The notes below the pieces were generated by a model. That model was not told where the DNA came from and did no database searches. It saw only the letters and a program-made list of their open reading frames with translations. The translations under genes were made by a program, and so were the position numbers. 64,000 nt of DNA from an uncultured Eubacteriales bacterium. GTDB lineage: Bacteria > Bacillota > Clostridia > Oscillospirales > Oscillospiraceae. Positions 17,799 to 26,536 of this stretch are shown here, piece after piece (the stretch's first letter is position 1; every line of letters starts with the position of its first letter). The stretch lies in contig ONGR01000001.1 of NCBI GenBank assembly GCA_900317425.1, positions 85,368 to 149,367 on the forward strand, given 5' to 3'.

Positions 17799-18920
17799 AT
17801 GGCTTTTAATAGTGCTGATATCGGCGCCTTCAAAAACGTTTGGGTTTTTTGTGAGCAGCGCCAGGGCGTCATGATGCCCACTACTTTCGAACTGATCTCC
17901 GAGGGCCGGAAGCTGGCCAATGAGCTGGGCGTTGAGCTGTGCGGCATTCTGCTGGGCGACAACGTGGACGGCATCGCTCCCGAGCTGGGCAAGTACGGCG
18001 CCGATAAGGTGTACGTGTACAACAGCCCCCTGCTGAAGGACTACACCACCGACGGTTACACCAAGGTCATTGTGGACGCCGTTGAGGAGATCAAGCCCGA
18101 GATCCTGCTGTTCGGTGCTTCCAACATCGGCCGTGACCTGGCCCCCCGCTGCGCAGCCCGTCTGCACACCGGCCTGTGCGCCGACTGCACCCACCTGGAC
18201 ATCGACATGCCCAACTACAAGGGCTTCCTGAAGGAAGCTTCCACTCTGCCCGCCGAGCGCATTGATAAGCTGGGCACCGTGATGATCAACCGTGAGCCCC
18301 ACTCCGTGGAGCGCGACCTGAAGATGACCCGTCCCGCTTTCGGCGGCCATCTGATGGCCTCCATCATCTGCCCCCGTTTCCGTCCCGCCATGGCCACTGT
18401 GCGTCCCGGCGTGATGAAGAAGCGCGAGTGCCCCAAGACCGCTGAGATCATCCATCCCGCCTTCAACCTGACCGCTGAGGATATCCACACCAACGTGACC
18501 GAGACCGTCAAGGCCGCCAAGAAGCTGGTTGACCTGATCGGCGCCGACTTCATCGTTTCCGTGGGCCGCGGCATCAGCAAGGACGTGGAGAAGGGCATCG
18601 AGCTTGGCCAGGCTCTGGCTGACGAGCTGGGCGGCGTGCTGGGTTCCTCCCGCGCCTGCGTGGACGCCGGCTGGATCACCGCCGATCACCAGGTCGGCCA
18701 GACCGGCAAGACCGTCCATCCCAAGGTCTACGTGGCTCTGGGTATCTCCGGTGCCATCCAGCACAAGGCTGGTATGCAGGAGTCCGAGTGCATCATCGCC
18801 GTCAACAAGAACGAGAACGCCTCCATTTTCGAGGTTGCTGACTACGGTATCGTCGGCGACCTGTTCAAGGTCGTTCCCGAGCTGATCGAGTCCATCCGCG
18901 CTGCCAAGGCTGCCAAGTAA
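17799..18920 (+). CDS. etfA: Electron transfer flavoprotein alpha subunit
   Basis: A 373-residue EtfA. The N-terminal half is Rossmann-like; the C-terminal FAD domain shows SRACVDAGW, HQVGQTGKTVHPK and ISGAIQHKAGM, the standard FAD-binding blocks. It is longer than the roughly 320-residue respiratory form by an N-terminal extension and an insertion, as in clostridial Bcd-linked ETFs. Last gene of the operon, followed by a strong terminator. Confidence 0.95.
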   Translation: MAFNSADIGAFKNVWVFCEQRQGVMMPTTFELISEGRKLANELGVELCGILLGDNVDGIAPELGKYGADKVYVYNSPLLKDYTTDGYTKVIVDAVEEIKPEILLFGASNIGRDLAPRCAARLHTGLCADCTHLDIDMPNYKGFLKEASTLPAERIDKLGTVMINREPHSVERDLKMTRPAFGGHLMASIICPRFRPAMATVRPGVMKKRECPKTAEIIHPAFNLTAEDIHTNVTETVKAAKKLVDLIGADFIVSVGRGISKDVEKGIELGQALADELGGVLGSSRACVDAGWITADHQVGQTGKTVHPKVYVALGISGAIQHKAGMQESECIIAVNKNENASIFEVADYGIVGDLFKVVPELIESIRAAKAAK

Positions 18921-18942
18921 GGATTCGCATCGTAAACCAAAC

Positions 18943-18977
18943 AAAAGCGCCTGCCCCAATGGGGCAGGCGCTTTTTT
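18943..18977. terminator. Terminator of the crt-etfA operon
   Basis: A 15-bp perfect stem AAAAGCGCCTGCCCC / GGGGCAGGCGCTTTT with a 3-nt loop, then TT; it also serves the convergent gene. Confidence 0.93.
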
Positions 18978-18987
18978 GCGCTGTGGA

Positions 18988-19587
18988 TCAATCCTCCGGA
19001 TAGCCGTCCTTCAGCGTCATGTCATAGGCCGCGCGCTCGCCGCCGATGAACTTGGGCCGTGTCCGGGCGGCCAGCACAATGGCCTGGCCGATATGGTTCC
19101 GGGTCAACCGTACCGGCACCGCCACCTGTTTCAGGTGCATGCCGATGAGGGTGCCGCCGATGTCCAGACCGGCATCGGCCCGGATCTCCTCCAGGGCCAC
19201 CGGATGGTGGAAGGCGTGATAGGCGGCGGTGGCAAAGGAACCGCCCGCCTTGGGCTGGGGCACCACGTTGACGATGTCGGCGCCCGGTACGGCGGCGTGT
19301 TCCACGATCAGCGCCCGGTTCAGATGCTCGCAGCATTGGGCGGCCAGATAGATGCCCAGGGGGTCCAAGACGCTGCTGAGCCCCTCGAAGATGGCCTGGC
19401 CCACCTCAGGCGTGGACCAACTGCCCACCTTGCGGCCCACCACCTCGCTGCTGCTGCAGCCGATGACCACGATCTGCCCCCGGCGAAGATGAGCCGCCTC
19501 CACCAGCTCCGCGGCGGCCTGTGCCGCCTGCTGACGGATCTCTTCCAGCAGCTCCTGTGATTCCGCCTCATGAATGATACCTGCCAT
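18988..19587 (-). CDS. UPF0340 / TIGR01440 family protein (YwlG-like)
   Basis: A 199-residue protein recognised by the conserved segments IGCSSSEVVGRKVGSWSTPEVGQAIFEGL, QCCEHLNRALIVE and GADIVNVVPQPKAGGSFATAAY, with DIGGTLIGMHLK. The family is widespread in Firmicutes without an assigned activity. The start codon overlaps the end of the upstream ECF gene by 20 bp, so the two are co-transcribed. AGAGGTG precedes the ATG used. Confidence 0.85.
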   Translation of the reverse strand: MAGIIHEAESQELLEEIRQQAAQAAAELVEAAHLRRGQIVVIGCSSSEVVGRKVGSWSTPEVGQAIFEGLSSVLDPLGIYLAAQCCEHLNRALIVEHAAVPGADIVNVVPQPKAGGSFATAAYHAFHHPVALEEIRADAGLDIGGTLIGMHLKQVAVPVRLTRNHIGQAIVLAARTRPKFIGGERAAYDMTLKDGYPED

Positions 19588-20113
19588 GATGAAGCACCTC
19601 TTTCCTGTCAAAATGATTGTCTGATATCGCTGCCTTTTCCAGGGCGTGGAGAAGAACCATGCCGATGACCAGTCCCACGCACCCCTGGACCAGATTGCCG
19701 GGGATGCTCAGAGCCGCGCCCAGCCCCTTCTGCAGCAGCAGGGCAGTATAGCCGAAGTAGCCCGCTGTCATGATGAGCTCTCCCGCCAGGCCGCTGAGGA
19801 GCTGTGCCTTCCGGGACTGCCCCAGCATGCGAAACAGAAGTCCGGCTGCCAGGGCGTCCAGCCCCTTGATGACCAGCGAGCCCGGCGCATAGAGGGGACT
19901 GCCCATCAGCAGGTCCGTCAGAAATGAGCCGATACCCGCCGCTGCGCCGCCGTACCACGGCCCCAGCAGCCAGGCGCACAGCAGCACCATGCCGTCTCCG
20001 GCGTTCACATAGCCGCCGGTGGGGGAGGGGATGCGGATCACCGCGGTGGCCCCGCAGACCAGTGCCGCCATCAAGGCGGTATGGACCATCATGTGCAGCT
20101 TTTTTGTTTTCAT
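19568..20113 (-). CDS. ECF transporter S component (possibly vitamin B6)
   Basis: A 181-residue membrane protein with about six hydrophobic segments and the S-component look: IRIPSPTGGYVNAGDG after the first helix, GPWYGGAAAGIGSFLTDLL, and APGSLVIKGLDAL. S components bind a vitamin and dock on a shared ATPase module encoded elsewhere. The substrate is not readable from motifs. The divergent neighbour is a MocR/PdxR-like PLP-binding regulator, which suggests a pyridoxine-type substrate. The start is the third of three close methionines, placed 9 nt after AAGGGG. Confidence 0.75.
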   Translation of the reverse strand: MKTKKLHMMVHTALMAALVCGATAVIRIPSPTGGYVNAGDGMVLLCAWLLGPWYGGAAAGIGSFLTDLLMGSPLYAPGSLVIKGLDALAAGLLFRMLGQSRKAQLLSGLAGELIMTAGYFGYTALLLQKGLGAALSIPGNLVQGCVGLVIGMVLLHALEKAAISDNHFDRKEVLHHGRYHS

Positions 20114-20218
20114 CTGCATCATCCCCTTGCATTTTCCTCTTAACTGCATTATAGTATAATCTGACATGACGGAAATATCCAAATTATGAATGAATGATAA
20201 GACCAGATGGAGGGCGCC

Positions 20219-21622
20219 ATGCTGACCTATTCGCTGGATAAAACCAAAGGCATCAGCCTGTATGAGCAGTTATACAGCGCCATCCGCGGCGACATCGTCC
20301 GGGGCACGCTGGCCACGGGGGAGAAGCTCCCATCCAAGCGGGCCCTGGCCGCCCATCTGGAGATCAGTGTGGTGACGGTGGAGAACGCCTACGAACAGCT
20401 GGCGGCGGAGGGCTATATCCGCTCCGAGGAGAAGCGGGGCTACTACGTCTGCCCGGTGGATACGCCTCCGGAGCCGGAGAGCTCCAAGCTGCCGCCGGAG
20501 CCGGGAGAACCGGAGGAGCGGCGCTGGTTCCTGGACTTCGTCACCAATTCCACGGCGGCGGAGTATTTCCCCTTTGATACCTGGGCCCGGCTGATGCGCC
20601 GGACCATCCTGGATAAGAGCACCGATCTCCTGCGCCCCACGCCGTCCACCGGCGCCCTGGAACTGCGGCGGGCCATCGCCGACTGGCTCCGGGCCTTCCG
20701 GGGCATGGGCGTCAGCGCCAGCCAGATCATCCTGGGCGCTGGCACCGAGTCGCTTTACAGCCTGCTCATCAAGCTCCTGGGTCGGGACAAGTGCTACGCC
20801 GTGGAGGATCCCGGCTACGGCAAGATCGCCAAGATCTATGAGAGCGACGACGTCACCGTCCGACGCATTGCCCTGGACGAGGCCGGCCTCAGCGCCGAGG
20901 CTCTCCGCCGCAGCGACGCCGACGTGGTGCACATCTCGCCCAGCCATCACTATCCCACCGGCATCGTCATGCCCATCGGCCGGCGGCAGGAGCTGCTGCG
21001 CTGGGCGGGGGAGAAGGAGGGTCGCTACATTCTGGAGGACGACTACGACAGCGAGTTTCGCTTCGTGGGCAGGCCTATCCCCACGCTGTTTGCGGCGGAT
21101 GAGAGAGAGCGGGTGATCTATCTCAACACCTTTTCCAAGACCATCGCCCCGTCCATCCGCATGAGCTATATGATCCTGCCGCCCCATCTGTTGGCGGCCT
21201 ATCAGCAGAAGCTGGGCTTCTATGCCTGCACCGTCTCCAGCTTTGAGCAGTACACCCTGGCGAAATTCCTGACCCAGGGCCATTATGAACACCATCTCAA
21301 CCGCATGAAGACCCGCTACCACCAGAAGCGGGACGCCGTCATCGCCGCCATCCGGGCCGGCCTGCCCCGGGCGGAGATCATGGAACAGGATGCGGGACTG
21401 CACTTTCTGGTGCGGCTGGACACCCATCTGGCGGATGATGAACTGCAGAGCCGGGCGGCGGAGCAGGGGATCCGGCTGGCCCTGCTGTCGGACTACTACA
21501 GCGATCCCCGAAACGCTCCGCCCCACGTGCTGGTGGTGAACTATTCCGGCATTCAGCCGGAGCGGCTGGGGGAGGGACTCCGGCGGCTGAACACTATTAT
21601 GGAGGGAAACGACCATGTATGA
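20219..21622 (+). CDS. MocR/PdxR-like transcriptional regulator (GntR-HTH + aminotransferase domain)
   Basis: A 467-residue two-domain regulator. Residues about 5-75 are a GntR winged helix (LYEQLYSAIRGDIVRGTLATGEKLPSKRALA); residues about 110-460 are a fold-I aminotransferase domain. The PLP lysine lies in NTFSKTIAPSIRMSY, and the aspartate segment is ILEDDYDSEFRF. Such proteins sense PLP or substrate amines and control neighbouring genes, most often vitamin B6 or GABA metabolism. The ATG at 20219 has GGAGGG 4 nt upstream; an in-frame ATG at 20207 lacks a ribosome site. Its stop overlaps the next gene. Confidence 0.88.
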   Translation: MLTYSLDKTKGISLYEQLYSAIRGDIVRGTLATGEKLPSKRALAAHLEISVVTVENAYEQLAAEGYIRSEEKRGYYVCPVDTPPEPESSKLPPEPGEPEERRWFLDFVTNSTAAEYFPFDTWARLMRRTILDKSTDLLRPTPSTGALELRRAIADWLRAFRGMGVSASQIILGAGTESLYSLLIKLLGRDKCYAVEDPGYGKIAKIYESDDVTVRRIALDEAGLSAEALRRSDADVVHISPSHHYPTGIVMPIGRRQELLRWAGEKEGRYILEDDYDSEFRFVGRPIPTLFAADERERVIYLNTFSKTIAPSIRMSYMILPPHLLAAYQQKLGFYACTVSSFEQYTLAKFLTQGHYEHHLNRMKTRYHQKRDAVIAAIRAGLPRAEIMEQDAGLHFLVRLDTHLADDELQSRAAEQGIRLALLSDYYSDPRNAPPHVLVVNYSGIQPERLGEGLRRLNTIMEGNDHV

Positions 21623-22118
21623 TGAACTGACCCGGGAGGACATCCAAAAGATGCAGGAGGAGATCGACTACCGTGTGCAGGTACTGCGCCCCAAGCTGAT
21701 TGAGGACGTCCAGACCGCCCGGGCCTTTGGCGATCTCAGCGAGAACTTTGAATATAAGGTGGCCAAGCAGGACAAAAACCGGAACGATGCCCGGATCCGC
21801 TATCTCCAGCGGATGATCAAGACGGCGAAGGTGATCGAGGACCGCTCCGGCGCCGACACCGCCGGGCTCTATGACCATGTGGAGATTTTGATGGAAAACA
21901 CCGGCAAAAAGCGGACCATCCAGCTGGTCACCACGCTGCGGCAGGATGCGCTGCAGGGACTCATCAGCAATGAGTCCCCGGTTGGCAAGGCCGTCATGGG
22001 CCACCGGGCCGGGGAGCGGGTGGAGGTCCATATGGAAAACGGACGGACGTTTTTCGTCCAGATCCTCTCTATCGAAAAGGGAAAGGACGACGGCTCCATC
22101 CCCATCGGCAGCTTTTGA
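21615..22118 (+). CDS. GreA/GreB family transcription elongation factor
   Basis: A 167-residue protein with an N-terminal coiled coil whose tip carries the acidic GDLSENFEYKVAKQDKNRNDARI motif (the residues that coordinate Mg2+ in the RNA polymerase active site) and a C-terminal FKBP-like domain (PVGKAVMGHRAGERVEV). It rescues backtracked RNA polymerase by transcript cleavage. It overlaps the MocR gene by 8 bp, an unusual partner, so it may be an extra paralogue and not the housekeeping greA. Confidence 0.85.
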   Translation: MYDELTREDIQKMQEEIDYRVQVLRPKLIEDVQTARAFGDLSENFEYKVAKQDKNRNDARIRYLQRMIKTAKVIEDRSGADTAGLYDHVEILMENTGKKRTIQLVTTLRQDALQGLISNESPVGKAVMGHRAGERVEVHMENGRTFFVQILSIEKGKDDGSIPIGSF

Positions 22119-22125
22119 AAAAACG

Positions 22126-22157
22126 AAAATCCCACCGGAATTTTCCGGTGGGATTTT
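22126..22157. terminator. Terminator between gre gene and HAD gene
   Basis: Stem AAAATCCCACCGG / CCGGTGGGATTTT with a 6-nt loop; symmetrical A and T flanks let it work for both convergent genes. Confidence 0.9.
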
Positions 22158-22173
22158 GCTGTGGTTTCGGTCA

Positions 22174-22800
22174 TTACAGCAGCTCCGCAAAGCCCCTGAT
22201 GGTGCGGTCACACACGTCCTGCATCTCATCCCAGGACACGTGAAAGAACTCGTCATATACGCCGATCACCGTCATGCCGGCGGCCTTGGCACTGCGGCAG
22301 GAGGCCACGGAGTCGTCAAAAACGGTACAGTCACTTTCCTTTACACCCATGATCTCAGCGGCCTTGTGAAAGATCGCCGGGTCTTTTTTGTCGATCCCCA
22401 GTTCGTGGGCAAAGAGGATCTGCTCAAAATAGGGCAGCAATCCCAGATGGGTGAGCGCCATGCGGCAGTGGACCGGTACGCTGGAGGTCAGGACGATCAT
22501 CCGCTCTCCGGCGGCCTTGCATTTCTCCAGATACTCCACCACGCCGGGCTTCACCGGCACGGAGGTGGCATACATATCCCCGGCCAGCTCCATCCACTCG
22601 GCCATGATCTCCTCGGTGCTCTCGGAGAGATGGCAGAATTCCTTGGTAAACGCCGCGGCCAACGGGAAGATGGTGTGGGCCACGCCGTCGTAGTACTCCC
22701 GGGTATAGGGTAGCCCTCGCCTGGCCAGAAACGTCTCGTCCACGGTGCGCCAGATGCTGTTGGAGTCGATCAACGTTCCGTCCATGTCGAAGATCAGCAT
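22174..22800 (-). CDS. HAD family hydrolase (phosphoglucomutase-like subfamily)
   Basis: A 208-residue haloacid-dehalogenase phosphatase: motif I DMDGTLIDS (nucleophile Asp5 and acid/base Asp7), motif II LTSS, motif III Lys in DKKDP, and motif IV FDDS. The helical cap after motif I places it with beta-phosphoglucomutase-like phosphatases. The substrate is unknown. Its ATG overlaps the 3' end of the glycosylase gene upstream, which points to co-transcription. Confidence 0.85.
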   Translation of the reverse strand: MLIFDMDGTLIDSNSIWRTVDETFLARRGLPYTREYYDGVAHTIFPLAAAFTKEFCHLSESTEEIMAEWMELAGDMYATSVPVKPGVVEYLEKCKAAGERMIVLTSSVPVHCRMALTHLGLLPYFEQILFAHELGIDKKDPAIFHKAAEIMGVKESDCTVFDDSVASCRSAKAAGMTVIGVYDEFFHVSWDEMQDVCDRTIRGFAELL

Positions 22801-23421
22801 GGTTTTTCCTCCTGTATAAACCGCCAGGAGAAGTCCCTGGCCTCCTCGGCGTAGTCGATGCCCACCCGTTTCGCGGCGCGGATCACAGCGGCCGGCTCCG
22901 GCACCTCCGGCAGTCCTACGTCGGCGGGAGAGGTGCAGATAAACAGCTCGTCACCTGTCAGATCCGTTCCGTTCAGGGACCTGTCAAGGGCAAGGGCCTT
23001 ACAGCACTTGCCGGGGTCCGTTGAGAAAATTCTTCCGCTGCCAGGCCGTCAGTTCTCCGTAAGAGTGCCCGAAACGGAGCCGGGACATGGTACCGACGCC
23101 ATAGACGGGCGCCAGTCCCCGCAGCAGCACGGCATCCGGCTCACCCTCGCCGTTGGTGACAAAGTTCAGGCAGCAGTGCATGCCGTAGACAAGATAGATG
23201 TAGGCGTGGCCCGCCGGGCCGAACATGACGGCGTTGCGGGCGGTCTTGCGGTAGCCGTAGGCGTGGCAGGCCTTGTCAACAGCCCCCACGTAGGCCTCCG
23301 TCTCCACGATGCGGCAGACCAGCCACTCGTCATGCCATCGACGCACCAGATATTTGCCCGGCAGCGACCGGGCGATGGCCACGGTATCGCCCATATATGC
23401 CTCTCGCGGCAGCTTTGCCAT
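22794..23421 (-). pseudogene. 3-Methyladenine (alkyladenine) DNA glycosylase, frameshifted
   Basis: An AAG/MPG-type glycosylase split by one extra base. The first 141 codons read [12 protein letters not shown]...[10 protein letters not shown]...[19 protein letters not shown] and stop at 22999. If one G of the GGGG run at 23013-23016 (plus strand) is removed, the frame continues as [20 protein letters not shown] through VGLPEVPEPAAVIRAAKRVGI to a TGA overlapping the HAD start, giving the full family length of about 208 residues. AGGGGAGGTGAT precedes the ATG. It is either a recent inactivating indel in a homopolymer or an assembly error. The enzyme would excise alkylated purines. Confidence 0.85.
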
Positions 23422-23439
23422 GTCTATCACCTCCCCTCC

Positions 23440-23468
23440 ATTATAGCGGAGAAGGTCGGCGGTGTAAA
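23440..23468 (-). promoter_or_regulatory. Promoter of glycosylase-HAD operon
   Basis: On the minus strand TTTACA, 17-bp spacer, TATAAT, ending 19 bp before the glycosylase ATG. Confidence 0.7.
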
Positions 23469-23475
23469 TGTCTTT

Positions 23476-24645
23476 TTATCCCTCCCTGCCGGCCAGGATC
23501 GTCTCGGCGAAGCCCTTGGCAAAGAGCCGCCCGGCGTAGATGGCCTCGTCCAGGGAGTTGCCGGCGGCGCCGATCTCCACCAGCAGCGTGCCGGGCGTGA
23601 TGCCCTGGTTGTAGTTGGCGTAGACCATGGAGATGGGGCGCATCAACGTGGGGAAGGACTGCTGGATGGTGTGCTGCACCGCCACCGCCAGCTTCATGTT
23701 CTCCTCCCAACCCTCCTGCTTCACCCCCATGATGAAGCTGACCTGGGCGGCGTTAGGGTCCTCCAGCGTCACCAGCTTGTACTGGTTGCCGTCGGCGTCC
23801 GACACGGCGTCGCGGTGGATGTCCAGGATATAGACGAGGGAGGGATATTTCTCCCGGTAGGCCACGGCGGCGTCATAGCTGTTGTAGTAGGCGTCGTTGT
23901 AGGAGGGGACGTCGTGAAGGGTGCGGTCGTGGAGCACAGAGATGCCGTAGGTGGACAGCACAGCGGCGATCTCGTCCCCCACCCGGACCACGTTGACGTT
24001 GGTGTCATCGGTGCGGTAGGAGCCGGTGGGGGTATACTCCTGTCCCGGCGGCATGGAGTAAGCCTCGCTGCCGTGGGTATGGAGGATCAGCACCTGGGGG
24101 CCCTCGCTGCTGTACCGGGCGGCGAAATCGCCGCTCGCCATGGCTGCCGCGTCCAGATCCCGCTCGGACCGGTTGCGGATCAGCACGTCTCCGGCCACGG
24201 CGTAGTTGGAGGTGTTGGTGGGGTTCACCGTCTCGGCGTGGACGCCGTTGTCGGCAAAGGTCAGCCCCTCCGCCAGCTCCGACAGGGGAGCGGGCCGGGC
24301 CGCCGGCTCGGGCTGGGTCTCCGGCTGGCTCTCAGGCGGTGAGGCGGGGGTGTCGTCCGGGATATCCCGGCGATCGTCGTGTTCATGGGCCGGGGCAGGG
24401 AGGTCCGCCTGTGCAGAGAGCAGGATGGGGGACTGATAGAGCGTCATCAGCGTGGCCAGGGAGAGGGACCGGGGGGAGAACAAATCCCCCAGCTCCCAGC
24501 GCACCAGCTGCCGGGGCAGGGCGTCGGAGCGGATGGAATCCAGCGCCTCCGGCAGGGACTGACTGCCCACCGTGGCCGCCACCGCCCACAGCGTCAGAAG
24601 CGCCATGACCAGGGCAGCGGCCCGGCGGAAGATCGGGTGTTTCAT
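23476..24645 (-). CDS. spoIIP: Stage II sporulation protein P
   Basis: A 389-residue protein: N-terminal membrane anchor (about residues 9-27), a Pro/Glu-rich linker (about 80-120), and a C-terminal amidase/endopeptidase domain. Catalytic-domain blocks VLILHTHGSEAY, YILDIHRDA and GTLLVEIGAAGNSLDEA match SpoIIP, which with SpoIID and SpoIIM digests septal peptidoglycan during engulfment. GGGAGG lies 9 nt before the ATG. It shows that the host lineage sporulates or descends from spore formers. Confidence 0.92.
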   Translation of the reverse strand: MKHPIFRRAAALVMALLTLWAVAATVGSQSLPEALDSIRSDALPRQLVRWELGDLFSPRSLSLATLMTLYQSPILLSAQADLPAPAHEHDDRRDIPDDTPASPPESQPETQPEPAARPAPLSELAEGLTFADNGVHAETVNPTNTSNYAVAGDVLIRNRSERDLDAAAMASGDFAARYSSEGPQVLILHTHGSEAYSMPPGQEYTPTGSYRTDDTNVNVVRVGDEIAAVLSTYGISVLHDRTLHDVPSYNDAYYNSYDAAVAYREKYPSLVYILDIHRDAVSDADGNQYKLVTLEDPNAAQVSFIMGVKQEGWEENMKLAVAVQHTIQQSFPTLMRPISMVYANYNQGITPGTLLVEIGAAGNSLDEAIYAGRLFAKGFAETILAGREG

Positions 24646-24715
24646 GGAACTGTGCCTCCCTTCGTACAGACAAGCATATGCGGCCTGTCCGGCGGATATG
24701 AGAGGCGGAAAGACC

Positions 24716-24744
24716 TTGCAATAAAAGTGCCGACGTGGTATACT
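24716..24744 (+). promoter_or_regulatory. Promoter of riboswitch-guanine deaminase unit
   Basis: TTGCAA, 17-bp spacer, TATACT, so the transcript would start just before the aptamer. Confidence 0.7.
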
Positions 24745-24754
24745 GAACGCAGTA

Positions 24755-24856
24755 AGAGACTCATATAGTCCTGCGGGATCGGTGCAGGACGTCTCTACGG
24801 GGCGACCGATAGCCCCGCTATGGGTGTTCTGCCGTGTGGCAGAGCGCCTTTTTTGT
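24755..24856 (+). promoter_or_regulatory. Purine-class riboswitch with terminator
   Basis: Three-way junction: P1 AGAG-ACTC / GGGT-G-TTCT; P2 GTCCTGC / GCAGGAC (24768-24790); P3 CGGGGC / GCCCCG (24798-24817). Loops kiss by ATCGG with CCGAT. The core TCATATAG, TCTCTAC and CTATGGG resembles guanine aptamers, with C before TATG suggesting guanine-type pairing. Compared with the consensus I know, one C is absent in J2/3 and one A in J3/1. A terminator GTTCTGCC / GGCAGAGC plus T6 shares the TTCT strand with P1, so ligand binding should favour read-through (ON switch). Confidence 0.8.
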
Positions 24857-24878
24857 TTGGCGAAAGGGGGAAATACAG

Positions 24879-26144
24879 ATGATCCGCGTGTTGAAGGGCC
24901 ACATTGTCAGCGCACCCCGTCTGGGGGAACTGGACGTGGTGGAAAACGGATTTCTGGTACTGGATGGCGGTGTGATCCGGGGCGTGTACGACCGTCTGCC
25001 GGCGGAGTATGCCGCCGCACCGCTCACCGACTACGGCGACTGTCTTCTCATGCAGTCCTTTGCCGATATGCATCTCCACGCTCCCCAGTACCCCATGCTG
25101 GGCATGGGCATGGATCTGCCGCTGCTGGACTGGCTGAACACCTACGCCTTCCCTACGGAGGCCCGGTTTGCCGACACCGACTATGCCCGGCGGGTCTACC
25201 GCCGCCTGGCCTCCGACCTCATCACCAACGGCACCACCCGGGTGTGTATGTTCTCCTCCCTCCATACCGAGGCCACCTGGATCTTGATGGAGGAGCTGGA
25301 GAAGGCGGGCGTCACCGGCTACGTGGGCAAGGTGAATATGGACCGCAACAACGCCCCCGGGGTGCTGGAGGAGACCACGGAGCAGTCGGTGGCGGAGACC
25401 CTGCGCTGGTTGGACGGCTGCCGTTTTGACCACGTCAAGCCCATCCTCACGCCGCGGTTCACCCCCAGCTGCACCGACGAGCTGATGGCGAAGCTGGGAC
25501 AGATCGCGGCGGAGCGGGGCCTCTGCGTCCAGTCCCACCTGAGCGAGAGCATCCCGGAGATGGAGTGGGTCCGCCGGCTGCACCCGGAGTGTGAACGATA
25601 CTGGGAGACCTACGACAAGTACGGCCTGTGGAAGGACCACACCCTCATGGCCCACTGCGTCCACTCCGACGCCGCGGAGCGGGCGGCCATGAAGAAGGCC
25701 GGGGTGGTGGCGGTCCACTGCGCCGACTCCAACGTGAACATCTGCTCCGGTATCTGCCCGGTGCGGCAGATGCTGAATGAGGGACTTTGGGTCACTCTGG
25801 GCAGCGACATCGCCGGCGGCGCCCAGCTGCCCATGTACAAGGTCATCACCGCCACCATCCGCACCTCCAAGAACCGCCGAATCGTGGACGATTGGCAAAC
25901 CGATTTTCTCACGGTGGAGGAGGCCTATTATCTGGGCACCACCTCCGGCCATCGGTATTTCGGCGCCGGGGAGGGCTTTGCCCCCGGCGACAAGCTCCAC
26001 GCCATCGTCCTGGACGACAGCGACTTCCCGGAGAGCGGCAAGCCCCTCACCGTCCGGGAGCGGTTCCAGCGGGCCATCTACATGACCCATCGACACAACA
26101 TCGTCGCCGTCTGGTCCGACGGACGCTGCGTGGTAGGGGAGTAG
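24879..26144 (+). CDS. guaD: Guanine deaminase-like amidohydrolase
   Basis: A 421-residue amidohydrolase. The metal-binding HLH at 65-67 sits in ADMHLHAPQYPMLGMGMDLPLLDWL, which is characteristic of guanine deaminases; further ligands are in QSHLSES and LMAHCVH, and the catalytic aspartate in LGSDIAGG. It hydrolyses guanine to xanthine plus ammonia, a purine salvage or nitrogen-release step. AAAGGGGG precedes the ATG. A purine-class riboswitch directly upstream supports the assignment and implies control by a purine ligand. Confidence 0.85.
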   Translation: MIRVLKGHIVSAPRLGELDVVENGFLVLDGGVIRGVYDRLPAEYAAAPLTDYGDCLLMQSFADMHLHAPQYPMLGMGMDLPLLDWLNTYAFPTEARFADTDYARRVYRRLASDLITNGTTRVCMFSSLHTEATWILMEELEKAGVTGYVGKVNMDRNNAPGVLEETTEQSVAETLRWLDGCRFDHVKPILTPRFTPSCTDELMAKLGQIAAERGLCVQSHLSESIPEMEWVRRLHPECERYWETYDKYGLWKDHTLMAHCVHSDAAERAAMKKAGVVAVHCADSNVNICSGICPVRQMLNEGLWVTLGSDIAGGAQLPMYKVITATIRTSKNRRIVDDWQTDFLTVEEAYYLGTTSGHRYFGAGEGFAPGDKLHAIVLDDSDFPESGKPLTVRERFQRAIYMTHRHNIVAVWSDGRCVVGE

Positions 26145-26255
26145 CGGCAACTGTTTGAGAAAAGTTTACAATTCACTGATGCATTTTAAAAGAGAATGTG
26201 GTATGATAACGGCAGAATAAACGTCGGACAAGCCATGATACAGGAGGATTTGAAG

Positions 26256-26507
26256 ATGGAGACCATGATGACGACACTGCAGGAAAACGGCAAGAAGATC
26301 CTGACCTCCGTGCTGGACCTGCTGAACACCACTGCCGAGGCGGTGTGCAGCGTGGCGGGCCAGGGCGCGAAATCCGCCTGGGGCAAGGTGAAGGAGTTCG
26401 TGGAGGACAACCGCCGTGCCGTGACCATTGCCGCCGGCGTGGTGGCCGGCGTGGTGGTGGTTTGCACCGTGCTGAAGCTGGTGCTGGGCAAGAAGGAAAA
26501 GGAATAA
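26256..26507 (+). CDS. Small single-pass membrane protein
   Basis: An 83-residue protein: an amphipathic N-terminal half (about residues 1-50, lysine- and glutamate-rich near KVKEFVEDNRR), one transmembrane helix (about 55-78, AVTIAAGVVAGVVVVCTVLKLVL), and a charged tail KKEKE. CAGGAGG precedes the ATG. No family is recognised; the architecture is like small membrane-anchored stress or apolipoprotein-like proteins. It stands alone with its own terminator. Confidence 0.7.
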   Translation: METMMTTLQENGKKILTSVLDLLNTTAEAVCSVAGQGAKSAWGKVKEFVEDNRRAVTIAAGVVAGVVVVCTVLKLVLGKKEKE

Positions 26508-26536
26508 GGGCACCGTATGGGTGCCTGACGAGCAAG

